Source: CAWBRY01 sp963791295 (GTDB lineage Bacteria; Bacteroidota; Bacteroidia; Chitinophagales; Chitinophagaceae). From it: a DNA stretch of 64,000 nt. Of this stretch, positions 1-15,400 are shown one piece after another. The translations under genes were made by a program, and so were the position numbers. The stretch covers positions 1,984,001 through 2,048,000 of the forward strand of contig CAWBRY010000001.1 of NCBI GenBank assembly GCA_963791295.1, written 5' to 3'. The notes below the pieces were generated by a model. The model was not told the origin of the DNA and did no database searches. It saw nothing but the letters and a program-made list of their open reading frames with translations. Numbering within the stretch: position 1 is the first letter of the stretch; each line of letters opens with the position of its first letter.

Positions 1-3000
1 GGAACGGGTGTTGTCGGCAACACATTTGATCCTAACGCAGCAGGACCGGGGACACATACTATAACTTATACATTTACGGATGGTAATGGATGTACTAATT
101 CCAACACCACTACTATAACTGTTAATCCGCTTCCGGTAGTGACGATTACTCCGGTAGCAGACCTTTGCGTTAATGCAGCAGTGGTTACCTTAAATGCCAA
201 TCCAACGGGTGGTACATTCAGTGGACCTGGTGTTGTCGGTAACACATTTGACCCAGCTGCTGCCGGCCCGGGAATACACACTATTGATTATACCTATACT
301 GATGGCAATGGTTGTACCGGTACTAATGCTACTACCATAACAGTTAATGCACTTCCAGCCATTACGATCACTCCTGTTGCAGATCTTTGTGTGAATGCAG
401 GCACAGTTACATTAACTGCTAATCCAACAGGTGGAACCTTTAGCGGAACTGGTGTTAGTGGATCAACCTTTAATCCAGTCACGGCAGGACCGGGCCCACA
501 CATTATTTCTTACAGCTATACAGATCCGGCAGGTTGTACAGCCACTGAAACGATCACCATCAACGTGAACCCGCTTCCAGTGGTGGATGCAGGTACTTAT
601 CCGGCGGTGTGTGTTGATGCTGGTACTATCACATTGGCTGGAACTCCTACAGGTGGTACATTCAGTGGAACAGGTGTTGTAGGAACAACATTTGATCCTA
701 ACGCAGCAGGACCGGGGACACATACTATAACTTATACATTTACGGATGGTAATGGATGTACTAATTCCAACACCACTACTATAACTGTCAATGCACTGCC
801 AATCGTAACCATCACTCCGGTTGCTGACCTCTGTGTCAATGCAGCCCCAGCCAACTTGATAGGGAATCCAGCTGGTGGTACGTTTAGCGGAGCTGGTGTT
901 GTCGGCAATACATTTGATCCAGCTGCTGCAGGACCAGGACCGCATACCATTGATTATACCTATACTGATGGCAATGGCTGTACCGGTACCAGTTCAATTA
1001 CAATAACCGTAAACGCTCTTCCTGTCGTTGATGCAGGAACTTATCCGGATGTTTGTGTTGATGGGGCAATAGTTACCCTGCTTGGTAGTCCTGCGGGAGG
1101 AACTTTTAGCGGAACTGGGGTAGTGGGAACTAGTTTCAACCCTGCAACAGCAGGTGCGGGCACATTTACGGTAACTTATACTTTCACTGATGCAATTGGG
1201 TGTACAGGTTCTGCAACTGCAACAATTACTGTAAACGGTCTGCCGGCAGTGGATGCAGGCTCTTATCCTTCAACTTGTTTAAATAGCGCACCAATTACAT
1301 TGAATGGTACTCCGGCCGGTGGCACATTCAGCGGAGCCGGAGTTACAGGCAATACTTTTGATCCAAGTGTAGCAGGCGTAGGCATTCAAACAATCACATA
1401 TAGCTATACAGATGGCAATGGATGCCTGGCAACTGCTTCGACTACTATTACCGTCAATAGTCTTCCCACCGTAGATGCTGGAACTTACCCTGCAATTTGT
1501 GTAAATGCAGCTGTCATTTCTTTGGCGGGTTCTCCATCAGGCGGAACATTCAGCGGCACAGGTGTATCGGGTAATACATTTGATCCGAATGTAGCAGGAC
1601 CGGGAAGCCATACGATCAATTATAGCTATACTGATGGAAATGGTTGCACGGGAACAGGGACAACTACGATAGTTGTTAATGACCTTCCGATTGTGGATGC
1701 TGGAACCTATTCCCCTGTCTGTGTGGATGGAGGTACTATTACACTTAATGGCAACCCAAGCGGCGGTAGCTTTAGTGGAACAGGAGTCGTAGGCAATACA
1801 TTCAATCCGCTAGTTGCAGGTCCCGGAACACACGCTATTACATACAGCTTTACAAATGCAAATGGATGTACTGCCACTGCGACCACAACTATCACTGTTA
1901 ATTCACTTCCGGTTGTAGATCCAGGAACTTATCCTGCCACATGCGTAAATAGCACTTCTGTTACTTTGAACGGAACTCCATCAGGTGGCACCTTCAGCGG
2001 GCCTGGAGTTACTGGTTCAACATTTAATCCAACAACGGCAGGCGCAGGAACGCATACTATTGTTTATACCTATACTGATGGCAATGGTTGCACCAATACG
2101 TCGCAAACAACCATAACTGTTAATGCACTTCCTGTGGTCGATGCTGGCACGTATCCTGATGTTTGCGAAAATGGAGCAATTGTTGTCTTAGCGGGTAATC
2201 CAGGAGGAGGTACATTCAGTGGAGCAGGAGTTACTGGAAACAATTTTGATCCAAATGTTGCTGGTGTAGGCAATCAAACAATTACGTACACCTACACCGA
2301 TGGAAACGGATGTACTGGAAATGCTACTACCACCATTCAGGTGTTAGCTCTGCCAACTGTCAGTGCAGGAACCTATCCGTCAGTATGTATCAATGGCGCA
2401 TCAGTCACTCTTGCTGGGATACCGGCCGGCGGAACCTTTACTGGCTCAGGTGTTACGGGCACAAGCTTTGATCCTTCGATTGCTGGAGTAGGCACTCATA
2501 CTATTACATATAACTATTCAGGAGCTGGTGGCTGCGGAGCTACTGCTACTACAACTATTACTGTAAATGATCTTCCAGTGGTTGATGCAGGAACTTATCC
2601 TGCAACCTGTATTGATGGTGGGGCAATTACGCTTACCGGAACTCCAACCGGAGGAACCTTCAGTGGGGTAGGAGTTTCAGGAAATAGTTTCAATCCAAAT
2701 GCTGCGGGACTTGGAACCCATATCATTACATACAGCTATACTGATGGCAATGGTTGCACAGCAACGGCTACTGCATCAATAAACGTCAACAATACGCCTG
2801 TCGTAAATGCGGGAACTTATGGACCGGTTTGCGTAGATGGGACAACCATAGTATTAGCGGGTAGCCCAAGTGGCGGCACCTTCTCCGGAACGGGAGTTAC
2901 CGGCTCTTCATTTAACCCGGTTACAGCTGGAGTAGGCAGTCACATTATTACCTATACATACAATGATGGCAATGGATGTACGGGCTCAGCTCAAACAACG

Positions 3001-3465
3001 ATTGTTGTGAATGATTTGCCGAATGTTAGTGCAGGAAACTATCCTGACGTATGTATAGACGCAGGAAATCAGACCTTGAGTGGATCACCTTCGGGCGGAA
3101 CATTTACCGGCGTTGGAGTTAGTGGAAATACTTTCAATCCAGGACTTGCCGGAATTGGAAATCACACGATAACTTATAGCTATTCAGATGCCAATGGATG
3201 CGGCGCTACCGCTACGACCACGATTTCTGTCAATGCACTACCAACCGTAAGCGCAGGCACTTATCCAGATGTTTGCTTGAATGGTCCTGCTTTGCCTCTC
3301 ACAGGAAACCCGGGCGGTGGTAATTTTACCGGTGCAGGTGTTTCTGGTAATTCATTTGATCCCTCCAACGCGGGTGTTGGAACACATGTCATTACTTATA
3401 CATACACTGATGGAAACGGATGTAGTAATTCTGCAACAACTTCCATTACTGTAAACAATGTAGTA
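1..3465 (+). repeat. 74-aa (222-nt) repeat family A, 5' block, about 15 full units plus a partial first unit
   Basis: Each unit starts around VDAGTYPxxC, continues GGTFSGxGVxGxTFDP and ends YTDxNGCxxTxTTTITVN. Spacing is close to 222 nt. Units here are well diverged in both DNA and protein, unlike those after 6,700, so this is probably the older part of the array. Some units start with VTITPVADLC instead of VDAGTYP. Every unit has two cysteines. The fold is presumably an Ig/PKD-like beta sandwich; this is inferred from composition and period, not from a family match. Confidence 0.88.
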
Positions 3466-6400
3466 CCGTCTGTTTCTATTAGTTCAACAACTACAACCAT
3501 TTGTGCAGGTGGCAGCATTACATTCACTGCCCTGCCCGTTAATGGTGGTCCTTCCCCTGATTATCAATGGCAGATTAATGGCGTTGATGTTGGTCCTAAC
3601 AACAGTGTTTTCACCACTGCCGCACTCGTAGATGGAGATGTTGTTACCGTAATAATGACTAGCAATGATCCTTGCGCAGACCCGGTAACTGCCAACAGCA
3701 ATAGCATTCCAATTGTCTCAACTACAGTTGATCCGGCCGTCACGATAAACACACCCATTAATCCAATCTGCGCAGGAAACACCGCTACCTTCACGGCCAT
3801 TCCAGTAAATGGTGGTCCTTCTCCCGACTATCAATGGCAAATCAATGGAGCAAATGCCGGAACTAACAGCAATACATTTACACCCGCATCGCTAACTGAT
3901 AACGATGTGGTTACAGTGATCATGACTAGCAATGATCCTTGCGCAAGCACCCCAACTGCAACAAGCAATCAGATAATCATTACAACAACAACCACCACTC
4001 CAACAGTTAGTATAACAGGAAATCCAACATCTATCTGTCCGGGTGGTAGTATAACGTTTACTGCAACATCCACTAATGGCGGAAGCAGTCCAGTTTATCA
4101 ATGGCAGGTGAACGGAACTAATGTGGGAATGAATAGCACCACATATACCGGTATTGCATTAAATGACAATGATGTGGTTACGGTTACAATGACAAGTAAC
4201 GCGATTTGTGCCACTCCGGCAGTAGTAACCAGTAACCAGGTAATTGTAGATGTAACAAATGCCGGCGCCTCTGTGTCGATCACCCCAACCACTCCATCAA
4301 TTTGTGTTGGAGGAAGCCAGACATTTACCGCTAATCCTGTAAATGGAGGGGCAAATCCAAGCTATCAATGGCAGGTCAACGGAATTGATGCCGGGACAAA
4401 TAGTAACACCTTTACGACTACTAGTCTTGCCGATAATGATGTGGTGAGCGTAATTATGACGAGCAGTCTGCCTTGTGCAAGTCCTGCATCGACGTCAACA
4501 ACAGTCAATGTTAATCCTCTACCGCTTGTCTCCACGGGTAACTATCCTGCCGTATGCGTGAATGCTGCGTCCTTACCTCTAAGCGGTAGTCCATCGGGCG
4601 GAACCTTTAGCGGAACCGGCGTAACCGGATCATCATTTAATCCGGGAACCGCTGGTATAGGATCCCATGTAATAACTTATGATTATACGGATGCCAATGG
4701 CTGCTCTGCTTCTGCAACCGCAACAATTAATGTAAATGGACTACCGGTTGTAGATGCGGGAACATATCCGGCTACTTGTGTCAACGGTACATCTATTGCT
4801 TTGGTTGGTACACCTGGTGGTGGCACATTCAGTGGTCCCGGCGTTTCCGGATCTACATTTGATCCGGCAATTGCTGGTGTAGGTAATCATACAATTACAT
4901 ATGATTATACTGACGGTAATGGATGTACTGCGAGTGCCACAACCACGATTTCAGTAAATGCACTGTTAACAGTCGATGCGGGTTCTTATCCGGACATGTG
5001 CATAGATGCTGGCACAGTTACTCTCAGTGGATCTCCGTCAGGCGGCGCATTTAGCGGAAACGGCGTGATTGGAAATACATTTAATCCAATCACTGCAGGG
5101 GCTGGCACACATACCATAACATATAATTATACCGATCCAAATGGTTGCAGTGCAACTGACAACACGACGATTACCGTTAACCCATTACCGGTACTCAATG
5201 CCGGAACATATCCTCCGTTATGTATCGATGCGCCAAACCTGACACTTAGTGGTACACCAGCAGGAGGAACATTCAACGGCCCGGGAGTTTCAGGAACAAC
5301 ATTTAATCCAGCATTGGCAGGAGCGGGGGCCCATACAATTGCCTATTCATTTACTGACAATAATGGTTGTAGCGCTTCAACGAATGCAACTATTACTGTA
5401 AATGCTCTTCCTATTGTTGATGCGGGAACTTATCCTTCAACATGTATCGATGCTGCTGTTATTACCCTAACAGGTACACCTGGAGGCGGTACCTTCAGCG
5501 GAGCAGGTGTCTCAGGCTCTACATTTGATCCAGCATTAGCTGGTGCCGGGACGCATACAATTACCTATAATTATACGGATGGGAATGGTTGTAGTGCAAG
5601 CGCAACTACGAGCATTACGGTTAATACTCTTCCAACAGTTGATGCCGGGACATATCCGGATGCATGTATTAACGAAGCTCCAATCACTTTGAATGGCTCA
5701 CCATCCGGCGGGTTGTTTAGTGGACCAGGAGTTGCAGGTACTACATTTACTCCATCTGTTGCCGGAGCCGGTACACATACAATTTCGTATACATTTACTG
5801 ATGCTAACGGTTGTAGCGCAACGGCATCTACTACTATAGTTGTTAATTCACTTCCGGTCATTGACGCTGGCACCTATGCGTCTATTTGTATTGACGCGGG
5901 CAATTTGACTTTGGCAGGCAGCCCGGCAGGCGGCACTTTCAGCGGGCCTGGTGTAACTGGAACAACATTCAATCCGGTATCGGCCGGCGCAGGTACGCAC
6001 ACTATTACCTATACATTTACCGACGGAAATGGATGCAGTGGATCTGTAAGTACAACGATTACAGTCAATGCTCTCCCAATAGTAGATGCAGGCACCTATC
6101 CGGCAACTTGTATCAATGCAGCTACTGTTGCATTAACTGGCACTCCAGGAGGCGGAGCATTTACTGGTCCTGGAGTTTCAGGAACAACGTTTGATCCTGC
6201 AATTGCTGGTGTTGGCACGCATACAATTGTATATAATTATACGGACGGAAATGGTTGTAGCGTTACGGTAAATACAACGATCACCGTTAACGCACTTCCA
6301 ATCGTAGATGCAGGAACTTATCCTACTTCGTGCATAAATTCTGGAACCATTACACTGATTGGCAGTCCAGCTGCAGGACTGTTTAGTGGACCAGGAGTCA

Positions 6401-9400
6401 GTGGAACAACCTTTGATCCAGCCATTGCTGGGGCAGGTACGCATACGATCACATATAGCTTTACCGATGCCAACGGCTGTAGCGCCACAGACAATACGAC
6501 TATTACGGTCAATGCACTTCCAATTGTGGATGCAGGTACCTATCCTTCGATTTGTATTGATGCGGCCAATGTTCCACTGATCGGATCGCCTTCAGGAGGA
6601 ACCTTTAGTGGAACCGGGGTTGCCGGAACAACATTTAGCCCTTCAATTGCAGGGCCTGGCTTACATAATATTACATATACCTATACAGACGGAAACGGTT
6701 GCACAGCGACAACCTCAACAACCATCACTGTCAACGCACTTCCAGTCGTCGACGCAGGAACCTATCCGGCAACCTGTATCAATGCAGCAGTTATCAACCT
6801 GGTTGGAACACCGGGAGGTGGTACATTCAGCGGACCAGGCGTTAGCGGAACAACCTTTGATCCGGCTCTGGCAGGTGCAGGCACGCATACTATTACATAT
6901 ACATACACAGACGGCAATGGATGTAGCGCAACAGCAAACACAACGATTAGCGTCAATTCACTTCCAGTCGTAGATGCAGGAACCTATCCCGCATCATGTA
7001 TCAATGCAGGAACGATTACTTTAATTGGAACTCCTGCTGGAGGAACTTTTGCTGGACCAGGAGTTAGTGGAACAACCTTTGATCCGGCCATTGCTGGAGC
7101 AGGTATCCATACAATCACATATAGCTTTACCGATGCCAATGGTTGTAGCGCCACAGACAATACGACTATTACGGTCAACGCACTACCAGTTGTGGACGCA
7201 GGAACATATCCCGCATCATGCATTAATGCAGCAACTATTACCTTAATTGGTACTCCTGCAGGTGGAACATTCAGTGGACCAGGAGTTAGCGGAACAACCT
7301 TTGATCCGGCTCTGGCAGGTGCAGGTATCCATACGATCACATATAGCTTTACCGATGCCAATGGATGTAGTGCAACAGCTAACACAACCATCACTGTCAA
7401 CGCACTTCCAGTCGTTGACGCAGGAACCTATCCGGCAACCTGTATCAATGCAGCAGTTATCAACCTGGTTGGAACACCTGGTGGTGGAACATTCAGCGGG
7501 CCAGGAGTTAGCGGAACAACCTTTGATCCAGCTCTGGCAGGTGCAGGCACGCATACTATTACATATACATACATAGACGGCAATGGATGTAGCGCAACAG
7601 CAAACACAACGATTAGCGTCAATGCACTTCCAGTCGTAGATGCAGGAACCTATCCTGCATCATGTATCAATGCAGGAACGATTACTTTAATTGGAACTCC
7701 TGCTGGAGGAACTTTTGCTGGACCAGGTGTTAGCGGAACAACCTTTGATCCGACCATTGCTGGAGCAGGTATCCATACAATCACATATAGCTTTACCGAT
7801 GCCAATGGTTGTAGCGCCACAGACAATACGACTATTACCGTCAACGCACTGCCAGTTGTAGATGCAGGAACATATCCCGCATCATGTATCAATGCAGCAA
7901 CTATCACCTTAATTGGCACTCCTGCAGGTGGAACATTCAGTGGACCAGGAGTTAGCGGAACAACCTTTGATCCGGCTCTGGCAGGTGCAGGTATCCATAC
8001 GATCACATATAGCTTTACCGATGCCAATGGATGTATTGCAACGGCAAACACAACCATCACTGTCAATGCACTTCCAGTTGTAGATGCAGGAACCTATCCG
8101 GCAACCTGTATCAATGCAGCAGTTATCAACCTGGTTGGAACACCTGGTGGTGGAACATTCAGCGGACCAGGCGTTAGCGGAACAACCTTTGATCCAGCTC
8201 TGGCAGGTGCAGGCACGCATACTATTACATATACATACACGGACGGCAATGGATGTAGCGCAACAGCAAACACAACGATTAGCGTCAATGCACTTCCAGT
8301 CGTAGATGCAGGAACCTATCCCGCATCATGTATCAATGCAGGAACGATTACTTTAATTGGAACTCCTGCTGGAGGAACTTTTGCTGGACCAGGTGTTAGC
8401 GGAACAACCTTTGATCCGACCATTGCGGGAACAGGTATCCATACAATCACATATAGCTTTACCGATGCCAATGGTTGTAGCGCCACAGACAATACGGCTA
8501 TTACCGTCAATGCACTACCAGTTGTAGATGCAGGAACATATCCCGCATCATGTATCAATGCAGCAACTATCACCTTAATTGGTACTCCTGCAGGTGGAAC
8601 ATTCAGTGGACCAGGAGTTAGCGGAACAACCTTTGATCCGGCTCTGGCAGGTGCAGGTATCCATACGATCACATATAGCTTTACCGATGCCAATGGATGT
8701 AGCTGCAACAGCAAACACAACCATCACTGTCAATGCACTTCCAGTTGTAGATGCAGGAACATATCCGGCAACCTGTATCAATGCAGCAGTTGTCAACCTG
8801 GTTGGAACACCGGGTGGTGGTACATTCAGTGGACCAGGAGTTAGTGGAACAACCTTTGATCCGGCTCTGGCAGCGGCAGGTATTCATACTATTACATATA
8901 CATACACAGATGGCAATGGATGTAGTGCTACAGCAAACACAACTATTACTGTCAATGCACTTCCGGTTGTGGATGCAGGAACCTATCCCGCTTCATGTAT
9001 CAATGCAGGAACGATTACTTTAATTGGAACTCCTGCTGGAGGAACTTTTGCTGGACCAGGAGTTAGCGGAACAACATTTGATCCGGCCATTGCTGGAACA
9101 GGTATCCATACAATCACATATAGCTTTACCGATGCCAATGGATGCAGTGCAACAGCAAATACAACGATCACTGTCAATGCACTTCCAGTTGTAGATGCAG
9201 GAACATATCCCGCATCATGCATTAATGCAGCAACTATTACCTTAATTGGTACTCCTGCAGGTGGAACATTCAGTGGACCAGGAGTTAGCGGAACAACCTT
9301 CGATCCGGCTCTGGCAGGTGCAGGTATCCATACGATCACATATAGCTTTACCGATGCCAACGGATGTAGTGCTACAGCTAACACAACCATCACTGTCAAT

Positions 9401-12400
9401 GCACTTCCAGTTGTAGATGCAGGAACCTATCCGGCAACCTGTATCAATGCCGCGTTGATCAATCTGGTTGGAATACCTGGTGGCGGTACATTCAGCGGGC
9501 CAGGGGTTAGCGGAACAACCTTTGATCCAGCTCTGGCAGGTGCAGGCACGCATACTATTACATATACATACACAGACGGCAATGGATGTAGTGCAACAGC
9601 AAACACAACTATTACTGTCAATGCACTTCCAGTTGTGGATGCAGGAACCTATCCCACATCATGTATCAATGCAGGAACGATTACTTTAATTGGAACTCCT
9701 GCTGGAGGAACTTTTGCTGGACCAGGAGTTAGCGGAACAACATTTGATCCGGCCATTGCTGGAACAGGTATCCATACAATCACATATGGCTTTACCGATG
9801 CCAATGGATGCAGTGCAACAGCAAATACAACGATCACTGTCAATGCACTTCCAGTTGTAGATGCAGGAACATATCCCGCATCATGCATTAATGCAGCAAC
9901 TATTACCTTAATTGGTACTCCTGCAGGTGGAACATTCAGTGGACCAGGAGTTAGCGGAACAACCTTCGATCCGGCTCTGGCAGGTGCAGGTATCCATACG
10001 ATCACATATAGCTTTACCGATGCCAATGGATGTAGCGCAACTGCAAACACAACCATCACTGTCAATGCACTTCCAATTGTGGATGCAGGAACATATCCGG
10101 CATCATGTATCAATGCAGGAACGATTACTTTAATTGGAACTCCTGCTGGGGGAACATTTGCTGGACCAGGTGTTAGTGGAACAAGCTTTGATCCGACCAT
10201 TGCTGGAACAGGCATCCATACAATCACCTACAGCTTTACCGATGCCAATGGTTGTAGTGCAACAGCAAACACCACCATCACTGTCAATGCACTTCCTGTT
10301 GTAGATGCAGGAACCTATCCCGCATCATGTATCAATGCAGGAACGATTACTTTAATTGGAACTCCCAATGGAGGAACTTTTGCTGGACCAGGTGTTAGCG
10401 GAACGACCTTCGATCCGGCAATTGCTGGAACAGGCATCCATACAATCACATATAGCTTTACCGATGCCAATGGTTGTAGTGCAACAGCAAACACAACTAT
10501 AACTGTCAATGCACTTCCAGTTGTGGATGCAGGAACATATCCCGCATCATGCATTAATGCAGCAACAATTACCTTAATTGGTACTCCTGCAGGTGGAACA
10601 TTTAGTGGACCAGGAGTTAGCGGAACAACCTTTGATCCGGCTCTGGCAGGTGCAGGTATCCATACAATCACATATAGCTTTACCGATGCCAACGGATGTA
10701 GTGCAACAGCAAACACAACCATCACTGTCAATGCACTTCCAGTTGTAGATGCAGGAACATATCCAGCATCATGTATCAATGCAGGAACGATTACTTTAAT
10801 TGGAACTCCTGCTGGAGGAACATTCAGTGGACCAGGTGTTAGCGGAACAACCTTTGATCCGGCAATTGCTGGAACAGGTATCCATACAATCACATATAGC
10901 TTTACCGATGCCAATGGATGTAGTGCAACAGCAAACACAACCATCACTGTCAATGCACTTCCCGTTGTAGATGCAGGAACATATCCCGCATCGTGTATCA
11001 ATGCAGGAACAATTACCTTAATTGGTAGTCCTGCTGGAGGAACATTTGCTGGACCAGGAGTTAGCGGAACAACATTTGATCCGGCAATTGCTGGAACAGG
11101 TATCCATACAATTACATATAGCTTTACCGATGCCAATGGATGTAGTGCAACAGCTAACACAACCATCACTGTCAATGCACTTCCAGTTGTAGATGCAGGA
11201 ACATATCCCGCATCATGTATCAATGCGGCAACTATTACGCTTATTGGTACTCCTGCAGGTGGGACATTAGTGGACCAGGAGTTAGCGGAACAACCTTTGA
11301 TCCGGCTCTGGCAGGTGCAGGTATCCATACGATCATCTATAGCTTTACCGATGCCAATGGATGTAGCGCCACAGCAAACACAACCATCACTGTCAATGCA
11401 CTTCCAGTTGTAGATGCAGGAACATATCCCGCATCATGTATCAATGCAGGAGCGATTGCCTTGATTGGAACTCCGGCTGGAGGAACATTCGCTGGACCAG
11501 GAGTTAGCGGAACAACCTTTGATCCGGCTCTGGCAGGTGCAGGTATCCATACGATCACATATAGCTTTACCGATGCCAATGGATGTAGCGCAACAGCAAA
11601 CACAACCATCACTGTCAATGCACTTCCAGTTGTAGATGCAGGAACATATCCCGCATCATGTATCAATGCAGGAGCGATTGCCTTGATTGGAACTCCGGCT
11701 GGAGGAACATTCGCTGGACCAGGAGTTAGCGGAACAACCTTTGATCCGGCTCTGGCAGGTGCAGGTATCCATACGATCACATATAGCTTTACCGATGCAA
11801 ACGGATGTAGCGCAACAGCAAACACAACAATTACTGTTTCGGCTCTTCCCACCGTGACAATTGACCCGGTAGCAGCTATGTGTGCTGATGCCTTACCACT
11901 GACTCTTGTCGGTACTCCGGCAGGAGGCACTTTCACTGGACCAGGTATATCTGGAAATACCTTTGACCCAGTTCTTGCAGGAAGTGGAACTCATAATATC
12001 GTTTATAATTATACAGATCCTACGGGTTGCAATGGATCCGCATCGATCGATATAGTTGTAAATGCATTGCCGTCTTTATCAATAAATGCTGTCCCAGCAG
12101 TATGCGTAAGCTCTCCCGTTCAAACTTTAAGTAGCAATCCAGCAGGAGGCTCATTTAGTGGACCGGGAGTAACGGGAACAACATTTGATCCGGCGATTGC
12201 AGGGGCAGGAAACCATACAATTACTTGTGATATTACGGATGCAAATGGATGTCGGGCAACGGCAACAACAATTATAACAGTTAATGCTGATCCTGCGGTT
12301 GACGCAGGAACATACTCAGATGTATGCATTAATGGTTCGGCTGTTAGCCTGGTTGGATCACCTGCGGGAGGCAGTTTTAGCGGGCCGGGAGTAAGTGGAA

Positions 12401-15400
12401 CAACATTTGATCCAGCACTTGCCGGAACAGGTATACACACAATTACCTACAATTATACTGATCCTGCTGGATGCAGTGGAATAGGTTCAACTACGATCAC
12501 TGTAAATGCGTTGCCAGTAGTAGATGCAGGAACCTATGCTAATGCTTGTATAAATGAAGGTATTGTAAGTCTTGTTGGTTCGCCAACTGGAGGAATTTTT
12601 AGTGGCCCTGGAGTAAGTGGAAATAATTTCGATCCAACGATCTCTGGCGTAGGAATTCACACAATTACCTATACATATACAGATCCGAATGGATGCAGCA
12701 ATTCGGCGACAACAACCATCACAGTTGTTCCAATAGCCACGAGCACTACAGGAGTAGCTATATGCAGCAATCAATTACCATTCAATTGGAACAACAATTC
12801 ATACTCAGCAGCGGGCACATACACGGTAACGCTTACAAGTGCCGCCGGATGTGATTCAATTGCTACCCTAAACTTGACAGTAGTTAATCAGACAATGCCA
12901 ACCTTTGGAGCAATTGGACCCTACTGTCTAAATTCTGTCGCGCCGCCGTTGCCAGTTACTTCAATTGAGGGACTTTCAGGTACGTGGAATCCAGCCACAG
13001 TCAACACTAGCATCCCAGGCCCATCAACTTATACCTTCACACCTTCCAGTGGACAATGTACTGGTCCAGCATCCGTCGTAATTGTGATTACCGATCAGAT
13101 CATTCCAACATTTGATCCGATAGCTGATGTTTGTCTGAACGCTACTGCACCGGTACTGCCTACCACATCGCTTAATAATATAACAGGATCATGGGCTCCG
13201 GCGGTAAGTACTGCGACCGTGGGCACTACGACATATACATTTACTCCGGATCCAGGTCAGTGTGCCGCACCAGCGCAGTTAACTATTACTGTAACTGATC
13301 AGCTCACACCAACATTTGATCCGATAGCGGATGTTTGTCTGAACGCTACTGCACCGGTACTTCCTACCACATCGCTTAATAATATTACAGGATCATGGGC
13401 TCCGGCTGTAAGTACTGCAACTGTTGGCACTACCACATATACATTCACTCCTGATCCAGGTCAGTGTGCCGCACCAGCGCAGCTAACTATTACTGTAACT
13501 GATCAGCTCACACCAACATTTGATCCGATAGCGGATGTTTGTCTGAACGCTACTGCACCGGTATTGCCTACCACATCGCTTAATAATATAACAGGATCAT
13601 GGGCTCCGGCTGTAAGTACTGCAACCGTTGGCACTACCACATATACATTCACTCCTGATCCAGGTCAGTGTGCCGCACCAGCGCAGTTAACCATTACCGT
13701 AACCGATCAGCTCACACCAACATTTGATCCGATAGCGGATGTTTGTCTGAACTCCACTGCACCAGTACTGCCGACCACATCACTTAATAATATAACAGGA
13801 TCATGGGCTCCGGCTGTAAGTACTGCAACTGTGGGCACTACGACATATACATTTACTCCGGATCCAGGTCAGTGTGCCGCACCAGCGCAGCTAACTATTA
13901 CTGTAACTGATCAGCTCACACCAACATTTGATCCGATAGCGGATGTTTGTCTGAACGCTACTGCACCAGTACTGCCTACCACATCACTTAATAATATAAC
14001 AGGATCATGGGCTCCGGCTGTAAGTACTGGCAGCTGTGGGCACTACGACATATACATTCACTCCTGATCCAGGTCAGTGTGCCGCACCAGCGCAGTTAAC
14101 TATTACTGTAACTGATCAGCTCACTCCGACATTTGATCCGATAGCGGATGTTTGTCTGAACGCTACTGCACCGGTACTGCCTACCACATCACTTAATAAT
14201 ATAACAGGATCATGGGCTCCGGCTGTAAGTACTGCAGCCGTTGGCACTACGACATATACATTTACTCCTGATCCAGGTCAGTGTGCCGCACCAGCGCAGT
14301 TAACTATTACCGTAACTGATCAGATCACACCAACATTTGATCCGATAGCGGATGTTTGTCTGAACGCTACTGCACCGGTACTGCCTACCACATCACTTAA
14401 TAATATAACAGGATCATGGGCTCCGGCTGTAAGTACTGCAACCGTTGGTACTACGACCTATACATTTACTCCTGATCCAGGTCAGTGTGCCGGACCAGCG
14501 CAGTTAACGATTACTGTAACCGATCAGCTCACACCAACATTTGATCCGATAGCGGATGTTTGTCTGAACGCTACTGCACCGGTACTTCCTACCACATCAC
14601 TTAATAATATAACAGGATCATGGGCTCCGGCTGTAAGTACTGGAGCGGTGGGCACTACGACATATACATTCACTCCGGATCCAGGTCAGTGTGCCGCACC
14701 AGCGCAGTTAACCATTACTGTAACTGATCAGATCACTCCAACATTTGATCCGATAGCGGATGTTTGTCTGAACGCTACTGCACCAGTACTGCCTACCACA
14801 TCACTTAATAATATAACAGGATCATGGGCTCCGGCTGTAAGTACTGCAACTGTGGGCACTACGACATATACATTTACTCCAGATCCAGGTCAGTGTGCCG
14901 GACCAGCGCAGATAACTATTACTGTAACTGATCAGATCACACCAACATTTGATCCGATAGCGGATGTTTGTCTGAACGCTACTGCACCAGTACTACCTAC
15001 CACATCACTTAATAATATAACAGGATCATGGGCTCCGGCTGTAAGTACTTCAGCTGTGGGCACTACGACATATACATTTACTCCTGATCCAGGTCAGTGT
15101 GCCGGACCAGCGCAGCTAACCATTACTGTAACCGATCAGATCACACCAACATTTGATCCGATAGCGGATGTTTGCCTGAACGCCACTGCACCAGTACTTC
15201 CTACCACATCACTGAATAATATAACAGGATCATGGGCTCCGGCTGTAAGTACTTCAACCGTTGGTACTACAACATATACATTCACTCCTGATCCAGGTCA
15301 GTGTGCCGGACCAGCGCAGTTAACCATAACTGTAACCGATCAGCTCACACCAACATTTGATCCGATAGCCGATGTTTGCCTGAACGCTACTGCACCAGTA

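Noticed and set aside
10315..11328. Long open frames on the minus strand inside the repeat arrays (up to 337 codons), and many others between 66 and 31,340
   Set aside because: They recur once per repeat unit and are by-products of the codon pattern of the plus-strand gene; their translations are low-complexity and match no family.
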